This document shows, piece after piece, positions 1 through 4,630 of a stretch of 5,864 nucleotides of DNA. How positions within the stretch are numbered: the stretch's first letter is position 1; the number at the start of each line of letters is the position of its first letter. Source of the stretch: an uncultured Opitutales bacterium (GTDB lineage: Bacteria > Verrucomicrobiota > Verrucomicrobiia > Opitutales > Intestinicryptomonadaceae); contig URYY01000126.1 of the NCBI GenBank assembly GCA_900552245.1, positions 1-5,864 on the forward strand. The letters run 5' to 3'. The position numbers and the translations under genes are program-made. The notes under the pieces were generated by a model. That model was not told the DNA's origin. It worked only from the letters and a program-made list of their open reading frames with translations, and made no database searches.

Positions 1-28
1 AGCAGTCGATTTTTAGAATTTTAAGTGC

Positions 29-53
29 ACCGCTTCTTTCGGAGGCGGTTTTT
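29..53 (+). terminator. Rho-independent terminator of an upstream gene
   Basis: An 8-bp stem (ACCGCTTC at 29-36 with GAGGCGGT at 42-49, one T-G wobble) encloses a 5-base loop and runs directly into five T residues (49-53). The T-tract lies only on the plus-strand side, so it ends a plus-strand transcript. The gene it serves lies left of the window. Reading frames entering from the left close at 13-15 (TAG) or 22-24 (TAA), so at most a few C-terminal codons are present and they cannot be assigned. Confidence 0.8.
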
Positions 54-314
54 ATGTGTTCTAAGGCAAGACCTTGGCAGAATTTTAAATTATCCTTAAT
101 AAATTATCTTTAAAAGCGAGCACCTTTGAAAGACTTTACAGATGCTTTTTGTCTCGCAACTGGAAGTAATTGATAAAAAGTCGCGCTTGTTTTGCCTTGT
201 AAAAATAAACCTTTGTATTTTTTAGTGGCGCGATGATTTTGGGGCTAACAAAATTTTAATCCAAATTTAATTGCTAAAAATCTGCCCCCACTTTAGAAGT
301 GCGCCTTTAGTTTT
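54..314. other. AT-rich intergenic leader, no gene seen
   Basis: No reading frame here looks coding. The stretch contains an imperfect direct repeat of about 14 bases (87-100 and 101-114). It also has scattered short inverted repeats: TCGCGC at 181-186 with GCGCGA at 228-233, GGGGC at 241-245 with GCCCC at 284-288, and a 5-bp hairpin, CACTT/AAGTG, at 289-301, just ahead of the next start codon. None forms a riboswitch or RNA family that I recognise. The start codon at 315 is preceded by a pyrimidine-rich sequence with no Shine-Dalgarno motif. Confidence 0.5.
192..221 (+). promoter_or_regulatory. Weak candidate sigma-70-type promoter
   Basis: TTGCCT (192-197) and TATTTT (216-221) each match four of six consensus bases, with an 18-base spacer. 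It would start a transcript near 228 with a leader of nearly 90 bases for the hydrolase gene. In DNA this AT-rich such matches arise by chance, so this is only a candidate. Confidence 0.2.
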
Positions 315-1091
315 ATGAACTTTACATTTTTAGGAACAGGAACATCGCAAGGAGTGCCGCTTTTGTGCGGAGGCCAAAGGAACATAGACCTAAAAAACCC
401 CAAGAACTGGCGCACGCGCTCTTGTGCACACCTCGAGGCGGGGGGGCTTCACATACAGATAGACGCCGGTCCCGAATTTAGGCTTCAGGCGCTTAAGTGC
501 GGGATAGATTGGATAGATTTGTTTTTGCTTACGCACGGACACGCCGACCACATTTTGGGAATGGACGACCTGCGAAGGTTCTGCGACATACAAGAGAACC
601 ACAAATTGCCCGTTTACGCAAATGCCTACGGGGCCGAGAGAATACGCGCGATATATCCCTACGCGCTCTTTGACAAGCCAACGCATCTTGGCTATCCCTG
701 TTTCGACCTAAAGTTAATGCCCGAGACCTTGGAACTTGAAAACGGCTTAAAGATACACTCCTGCGAGCTTCCGCACGGGGCGATAACAACGCTCGGCTTT
801 GTCTTTGAATTTGGCGGCAAAAAAATAGCCTATTACAACGATTGCAAGCTACTGACTCCGCGAGCCCAAGAGCTTGCCCGCGGAGCCGACTTGCTTGTCT
901 TGGACGGCTTGCGGCCGATAGAGCACCCCACGCACATGTCGATATTTGAAGCCATGCAAGCTGCCGAAAAGCTCAATGCAAAGCTCACTTATTTTACCCA
1001 CACAACCTGGCAGATAGACTACGAGACTTGGGAGAATAAACTGCCGCCCAATATGCACATAGCCTACGACGAACTTAAGCTTGAAGTTTAA
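315..1091 (+). CDS. PhnP-like metallo-beta-lactamase-fold hydrolase
   Basis: A 258-residue protein of the metallo-beta-lactamase superfamily, nearest to the PhnP / phosphodiesterase-like branch. It opens with FLGTGTSQGVP (residues 5-15) and carries the metal motif THGHADH (73-79). Further likely ligands are Asp50, His154 in LPHG, Asp176 in YNDC, and His229 in THT. HPTHMS (204-209) and AYDEL near the end also fit the PhnP group. Members hydrolyse phosphodiester bonds using two metal ions; E. coli PhnP acts on a cyclic phosphate in phosphonate breakdown, but no phn genes are visible, so the substrate is unknown. There is no signal peptide, so it is probably cytoplasmic. The structural-zinc residues of E. 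coli PhnP appear to be missing (see findings). The ATG at 315 is the first possible start, because an in-frame TAG lies at 294-296. The DUF167 gene follows after 31 bp, probably in the same operon. Confidence 0.9.
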   Translation: MNFTFLGTGTSQGVPLLCGGQRNIDLKNPKNWRTRSCAHLEAGGLHIQIDAGPEFRLQALKCGIDWIDLFLLTHGHADHILGMDDLRRFCDIQENHKLPVYANAYGAERIRAIYPYALFDKPTHLGYPCFDLKLMPETLELENGLKIHSCELPHGAITTLGFVFEFGGKKIAYYNDCKLLTPRAQELARGADLLVLDGLRPIEHPTHMSIFEAMQAAEKLNAKLTYFTHTTWQIDYETWENKLPPNMHIAYDELKLEV

Positions 1092-1122
1092 CGGGGCGGA
1101 AATTCGGAACTGAAAAAAGCGC

Positions 1123-1383
1123 ATGGGGCGTATAAAGTTTAGAGTAATTCCAAAATCATCGCACACGGAGTTTGCCGGCGAGTACGCCGACGCGCTAAAA
1201 GTAAAGCTTTCAGCGCCACCGATAGACGGCAGGGCAAATGCGGAACTTGTAAAGTTTCTGTCAAAGAAGCTAGATGTTTCGAAATCTGCAATAAGCATAG
1301 TTTCCGGCGACACCTCGCGCGACAAAACTTTGGAAATTGAGGGAATGGACAGGGCAAAGGCCCTTGAGCTACTCTCAAAGTAA
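1123..1383 (+). CDS. DUF167 / YggU-family (UPF0235) small protein
   Basis: An 86-residue protein matching the DUF167 (YggU) family along its whole length. The hallmark block APPIDGRAN lies at residues 31-39 and IVSGDTSRDK at 59-68, with the typical opening VIPKS at 8-12. Length is normal for the family (E. coli YggU is about 96 residues). The family is a small alpha/beta fold found across bacteria, archaea and eukaryotes; its biochemical role is not established, so none is assigned. There is no signal peptide or membrane segment. The ATG at 1123 is the first start after an in-frame TGA at 1111-1113. GGA at 1106-1108 is too far upstream to be a good ribosome binding site, so translation may depend on the hydrolase gene 31 bp upstream. 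It ends 52 bp from the end of the convergent Sel1 gene. Confidence 0.9.
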   Translation: MGRIKFRVIPKSSHTEFAGEYADALKVKLSAPPIDGRANAELVKFLSKKLDVSKSAISIVSGDTSRDKTLEIEGMDRAKALELLSK

Positions 1384-1435
1384 AGCAGCTCGAAAGCAGC
1401 TTGAAATTTGCGCTATAAGCAAAAGAGAAGTCAAG
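1384..1435. other. Convergent gap, weak bidirectional hairpin
   Basis: This 52-bp gap separates the stop codons of two convergent genes. The only hairpin I can find is TTTGC (1407-1411) with GCAAA (1419-1423) around a 7-base loop. It is followed by AAAG on the plus strand and by TTTC on the minus strand. It is too weak to call a terminator with confidence. AAGCAGCT also occurs twice in direct orientation (1383-1390, 1394-1401). Confidence 0.3.
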
Positions 1436-4045
1436 TTACAGTTTTTCAAATTCCGAAAAGTCGCCCCTTTCAAAACTTACCGCAATATCGCCCGCCCGCT
1501 TGAGCTGCTCGTTTGAAAGCTCGGCGCCAATTTTTTCAATGAGTTTTGATGCAAGTTTGTCCCCGTTTAAGCGGGCGAGCACGCAAAATGCGTAGGCAAA
1601 AATTTTGGCGTCTTTCAGAATTTTATCGGCGTATAGAAGTTCGGCTAATTTGTATTGGGCCTCCGCCCCTCCCTTTTTTGCAAGTTCAAAGAGTTTACGA
1701 TATTGCCCCGACAATGTAGAAGCGGCGACATCGCGAATTTCACTTTTAGCCATATTGTTCCAATAGCGAGCCTTTTCAAAGTCGCGCTCCACTCCCAGTC
1801 CGCTTTCATAAAGCAGCGCGAGAGCTTCGCAGGCGTCCGCATTTCCCTGCTCGGCGGATTTTTCAAACCAGTACGCCGCCTTATTGTAATCTTGCTCAAC
1901 TCCGCTGCCGTTTGCGTACAGCATGCCCAATTTGTACTGCGCTTCAGCGTCACCCTGCTCGGCCGCCCGCTTATACCAGTAAACGGCCTTTTCGTAATCC
2001 CGTTCAACATCGCTGCCGTTTGCATACATCAAACCCAAATTATACTGGGCGTTCACATGCCCTTGCTCGGCCGCTTTCGAGTACCAATAAATGGCGTCGC
2101 CCGCGTTCCGCTCAACACCGCTTCCGGACACGTACAAACCGGCCAAATTATACTGGGCGTTGGCATATCCCTGCTCGGCCGCTTTCTTATACCAATAAAA
2201 GGCCTTCTTAAAATCCGACTCGCCTCCATCGGCATTTTCGCACATTATCCCCAAGTTAAACTGCGATAAAGCGTCGCCCTCGCTTGCGGCTTTCTCAAAC
2301 CAGTAGCGCGACTTTTCCAAATCGCGTTTGGCAAAATCTTCGTCGTTATATATCAGCCCCAGCCTGGTTTTCGCCTCGGTATCGCCCTGCGCTGCGGCCT
2401 TTTCATACCAATAGACCGCTTTTTCTAAATTTTTCTCGACTCCCTCTCCCTTCTCGTACTTTGCCGCAGTTTTAAACTGCGCATCTAGGTTTCCCAACTC
2501 GGCGGACTTTTCGTACAATCTAGCCGCCTCCGCCAAATCTGCGTCAACGCCCTTTCCGTTTTGATACATAAAAGCCAGATTGTAATAGGCCATTGCATCG
2601 CCCTGCTCGGCGGCTTTCTCAAACCAATAAAAAGCTTTTTGATAATCCCGTTCAACGCCATTGCCCTCTACATACTGCACTCCCAGAGTGTTCTGCGCTT
2701 CGACATCTCCCTGCTCGGCAGCTCTTTCATACCAATATGCCGCCTTTTCATAGTTCTGCTCAATACCATCACCCTTTTGATACCGCACACCCAAATTGCA
2801 TTGAGCTTTTACATTTCCCTGCTCGGCAGACTTTTTAAACCAATAAAGCGCCTTTTCATAGTTCTGCTCAACACCATCACCCATATCGTACATTAGACCC
2901 AAGTTGTTCTGCGCATCCGCATCGCCCTGCATGGCAGCTCTTTCATACCAATAAAACGCCTTTTCGTAGTCTTGACCAACACCTTTGCCTTTGTGGTACA
3001 TTACCCCCAAACAGTATTGAGCATATGCGTCGCCCTGCTTGGCGGACTTTTCAAACCAATAAAAAGCTTTTTGATAATCCTGACCAACACCTCTACCCTT
3101 TGCATACATCACACCCAAATTATATTGCGCATCCGCATCGCCCTGCTCGGCGGACTTTGAATACCAGTAAAAGGCCTTTTCGTAATCTTGCTCGACACCA
3201 TTACCCTCGTAGTACATCCAACCCAAATTGTATTGTGCTTTTGCATCGCCTTGATCGGCAGCCTTCGAATACCAATAAAAAGCCTTTTCGTAGTCCTGCT
3301 CAACCCCCTCGCCGTTTTCGTACATCACACCCAAGTTAAATTGCGCCGACGCATCACCCTGCTCGGCAGCTCTTTCATACCAATAATAAAAAGCTTTTTC
3401 GTAATCCTGAGCAACGCCTCTGCCCTCTGCGTACATCATACCCAAATTGAATTGAGCATCGACGTCTCCCCGCTCGGCAGCTCTTTCATACCAATAAACG
3501 GCCTTTTCATAACTCTGCTCGACACCATTACCTTTGTCGTACATCACACCCAAATTATGTTGTGCTATTTCATTTCCCTGCTCGGCGGATTTTAAATACC
3601 AATTAAAAGCTTTCTCGTAGTCTTGCTCGACACCTTCTCCCCTTTTATATAGCCCACCTATGTTGTTCTGCGCTTTTGAATTTCCCTGTTCAGCCGCTTT
3701 CGAATACCAATTAAAAGCCTTTTCGTAATTCTGACCAACGCCTCTGCCCTTTGCGTACATAATACCCAATTTGTACTGCGCATCGGCATTTCCCTGCTCG
3801 GCGGATTTTAAATACCAATTAAAAGCTTTTTCGTAGTCTTGCTCGACACCATTGCCCTTTTCGTACATCATACCCAAATTAAATTGCGCCGACGCCTCTC
3901 CACGCCTTGCAGCCACCTGCAACTTCTCAAGCTCTCCGGAAAGTTCGGCTTTCTCCGAATCACCTTTCACCTTCTCGCCGCAGTTTGCCCTCCTTGATTT
4001 GAAAGCTTTTCCAAGTTTTGAAAATATCTTAGATATAAAACCCAT
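1436..4045 (-). CDS. Large Sel1-repeat (TPR-like) protein
   Basis: An 869-residue protein built almost wholly of Sel1-like repeats, the 36-residue relatives of TPRs that form paired helices and usually act as scaffolds for protein-protein contacts. The layout is: a basic amphipathic head (residues 1-20), a polar linker, 20 tandem units (51-771) with the consensus AxAQYNLGxMYxxGxGVEQDYEKAxYWYxKAAEQGD, a 22-residue linker, a degenerate 21st unit (794-829), and a cap including LSNEQLKRA that resembles the usual C-terminal end of bacterial Sel1 proteins. There is no signal peptide, lipobox or transmembrane helix, and none of the paired cysteines of the Helicobacter Hcp proteins, so a cytoplasmic location is likeliest. 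The ATG at 4045 is the first start after an in-frame TGA (4067-4069) and has no Shine-Dalgarno. The partner is unknown. Sel1 proteins elsewhere serve in signalling, envelope stress and host interaction (for example Legionella LpnE and EnhC); which applies here cannot be told. Confidence 0.92.
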   Translation of the reverse strand: MGFISKIFSKLGKAFKSRRANCGEKVKGDSEKAELSGELEKLQVAARRGEASAQFNLGMMYEKGNGVEQDYEKAFNWYLKSAEQGNADAQYKLGIMYAKGRGVGQNYEKAFNWYSKAAEQGNSKAQNNIGGLYKRGEGVEQDYEKAFNWYLKSAEQGNEIAQHNLGVMYDKGNGVEQSYEKAVYWYERAAERGDVDAQFNLGMMYAEGRGVAQDYEKAFYYWYERAAEQGDASAQFNLGVMYENGEGVEQDYEKAFYWYSKAADQGDAKAQYNLGWMYYEGNGVEQDYEKAFYWYSKSAEQGDADAQYNLGVMYAKGRGVGQDYQKAFYWFEKSAKQGDAYAQYCLGVMYHKGKGVGQDYEKAFYWYERAAMQGDADAQNNLGLMYDMGDGVEQNYEKALYWFKKSAEQGNVKAQCNLGVRYQKGDGIEQNYEKAAYWYERAAEQGDVEAQNTLGVQYVEGNGVERDYQKAFYWFEKAAEQGDAMAYYNLAFMYQNGKGVDADLAEAARLYEKSAELGNLDAQFKTAAKYEKGEGVEKNLEKAVYWYEKAAAQGDTEAKTRLGLIYNDEDFAKRDLEKSRYWFEKAASEGDALSQFNLGIMCENADGGESDFKKAFYWYKKAAEQGYANAQYNLAGLYVSGSGVERNAGDAIYWYSKAAEQGHVNAQYNLGLMYANGSDVERDYEKAVYWYKRAAEQGDAEAQYKLGMLYANGSGVEQDYNKAAYWFEKSAEQGNADACEALALLYESGLGVERDFEKARYWNNMAKSEIRDVAASTLSGQYRKLFELAKKGGAEAQYKLAELLYADKILKDAKIFAYAFCVLARLNGDKLASKLIEKIGAELSNEQLKRAGDIAVSFERGDFSEFEKL
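1733..3895 (-). repeat. 108-bp tandem repeat array encoding 20 Sel1 units
   Basis: Twenty in-frame units of 108 bp (36 codons) run head to tail through the Sel1 gene, with one unit of 111 bp. The first 12 units read from the gene start (2597-3895) are close copies. Units 13-20 (1733-2596) are more diverged, and units 15, 16 and 18 have lost parts of the GxGV turn. Recurring DNA strings such as CCCTGCTCGGC (plus strand) mark each period. By hand count the rows 1921-2340 are about 52% GC and rows 2821-3660 about 46%. The array is purely coding. Confidence 0.95.
3571..3850 (-). repeat. 64-bp near-identical block two units apart
   Basis: Positions 3571-3634 and 3787-3850 match over 64 bases with a single mismatch (C at 3614, T at 3830). 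The offset is 216 bp, exactly two repeat periods. Both copies encode the KAFNWYLKSAEQGN stretch of units 1 and 3, while unit 2 between them reads NWYSKAAEQGN. The neighbouring bases on each side differ, which marks the edges of the shared block. Confidence 0.9.
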
Positions 4046-4095
4046 ATCGAAAAGATAACATTTTAATCATAAAATTCAATATATTTACTATCCTT

Positions 4096-4101
4096 ATAAT
4101 A
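4096..4101 (-). promoter_or_regulatory. Candidate -10 element for the Sel1 gene
   Basis: On the minus strand this reads TATTAT, five of six bases of the sigma-70 -10 consensus, and would give a leader of roughly 45 bases before the ATG at 4045. No good -35 hexamer sits 16-18 bases upstream. The surrounding DNA is so AT-rich that a chance match is quite possible. Confidence 0.2.
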
Positions 4102-4270
4102 AAGTTCAAAAAAGGCAAAAAAGCTGAATTTCTAGAGAAACGCAAACGCCTACTAAACTCCCGCTCCTCTCCCAAAACTAATTGCGCAATAAAGCTGAGA
4201 GAAAATAATTAAAATTCATATTCAACAGACCCTTACATTTAATTGCACCGGCAAAACTTCAATTTTGCTG

Positions 4271-4291
4271 AAGGCAAACCTTTGCCTTTTT
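4271..4291 (+). repeat. Hairpin with T-tract on the plus strand
   Basis: AAGGCAA (4271-4277) pairs perfectly with TTGCCTT (4282-4288) around a 4-base loop and runs into five T residues (4287-4291). In the plus direction it has the shape of a short intrinsic terminator, but both flanking genes are on the minus strand. On the minus strand no T-tract follows the stem. It could stop antisense transcripts or be a chance palindrome. Confidence 0.45.
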
Positions 4292-4303
4292 ACCCTCCAC
4301 AAG

Positions 4304-4341
4304 AAAAAAAATCCGCTTAAAGCCTTTGTTTAAGCGGATTT
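4304..4341 (-). terminator. Strong rho-independent terminator after tRNA-Leu
   Basis: A perfect 13-bp stem (4309-4321 with 4329-4341) encloses a 7-base loop. On the minus strand it runs straight into eight T residues (A-tract 4304-4311 on the plus strand, partly shared with the stem). It begins 8 bases beyond the 3' end of the tRNA-Leu gene and so ends the tRNA transcript, and possibly read-through from murA. It also insulates the Sel1 gene, which therefore needs its own promoter. Confidence 0.9.
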
Positions 4342-4349
4342 AAAATAAG

Positions 4350-4433
4350 TGCTCGAGATGGGAGTTGAACCCATACGGCCTTTTGGGCCAGCGGATTTTA
4401 AGTCCGCAGCGTCTACCATTCCGCCACTCGAGC
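4350..4433 (-). tRNA. trnL: tRNA-Leu (anticodon UAA)
   Basis: An 84-base class II tRNA. The acceptor stem is GCTCGAG (plus-strand complement 4427-4433) with CTCGAGC (4351-4357), followed by discriminator A (4350). The anticodon arm is GCGGA-CTTAAAA-TCCGC, giving anticodon TAA (4398-4400), which decodes UUA and, by wobble, UUG. A long variable arm, GGCC-CAAAA-GGCC (4377-4389), and discriminator A identify leucine. The T arm is ATGGG-TTCAACT-CCCAT. CCA is not encoded: the bases after the discriminator are CTT, so a CCA-adding enzyme must complete it. A strong terminator follows. No clear promoter is seen directly upstream, so co-transcription from murA is possible but unproven. Confidence 0.97.
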
Positions 4434-4630
4434 AAAAAATTTTTGCCAATCGCAAGCATCCGCAACTAAAAGCGGAAATGCAAAAGCAAAATTCCCCAAA
4501 TCAAAGCCCTTAGAGCTTAGCCCTAAAAATAAGGCTCCTCCAAAAACTTCTAAAGATCCGAGTTAAAGTGCACAATACTTAGGCTTTATTTAATATTTGT
4601 CGAACCTTTTTTGCTAAAAATTTTAGCGAC
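4434..4630. other. Gap between murA and tRNA-Leu
   Basis: No reading frame here looks coding. A hairpin, GCATCCGC (4456-4463) with GCGG-AA-ATGC (4472-4481, two-base bulge), sits about 20 bases upstream of the tRNA 5' end. It has no T-tract on either strand and so is not a terminator. A second, imperfect inverted repeat spans roughly 4505-4536. I see no convincing murA terminator. Confidence 0.45.
4613..4627. repeat. Short palindrome beside the murA stop codon
   Basis: GCTAAAA (4613-4619) and TTTTAGC (4621-4627) form a perfect 7-base inverted repeat around a single base. It ends 3 bases from the murA stop codon (4631-4633). The loop is too small for a full-length hairpin and no T-tract follows on the murA strand, so its role is unclear. 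It may be a chance AT-rich palindrome. Confidence 0.5.

Larger units (their letters stand above)
4046..4303. other. AT-rich intergenic region upstream of the Sel1 gene
   Basis: No convincing gene is present on either strand; the best minus-strand ATG frame gives only 13 codons. The stretch should contain the promoter of the Sel1 gene, which is read to the left. Its right end (4250-4291) holds three overlapping short inverted repeats that cannot all form at once: GCAAAA/TTTTGC (4251-4256, 4263-4268), CTTCA/TGAAG (4257-4261, 4269-4273), and the hairpin listed separately at 4271-4291. Confidence 0.5.

Noticed and set aside
3..113. Open frame running through the first terminator
   Set aside because: Frame 3 stays open for about 36 codons, but it crosses a well-formed terminator and its translation lacks any recognisable motif or gene-like start.
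111..157. Structured small RNA or riboswitch in the hydrolase leader
   Set aside because: Only short competing stems (AAAAGC/GCTTTT, GCGAG/CTCGC, AGAC/GTCT) can be drawn. They exclude each other and fit no known class.
849..1325. 158-codon minus-strand frame overlapping the hydrolase and DUF167 genes
   Set aside because: It is antisense to two genes with clear family motifs, and its translation shows no recognisable domain.
1655..3595. Long open frames on the plus strand and other minus frames across the Sel1 gene
   Set aside because: They are by-products of a repeat with no stops in those frames. Their translations are themselves repetitive, rich in odd residue mixes, and match no family.
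1733..3895. CRISPR-like periodic repeat
   Set aside because: The 108-bp period has no conserved repeat/unique spacer pattern; it is continuously coding and translates into Sel1 units.
4350..4433. Attachment site formed by a repeat of the tRNA 3' end
   Set aside because: Scanning for the GCTCGAG end and the T-arm sequence found no second copy in the window. The nearest look-alikes, at about 429 and 1386, share only a few bases.
4456..4481. Terminator between murA and the tRNA
   Set aside because: The stem is bulged and has no T-tract on either strand.
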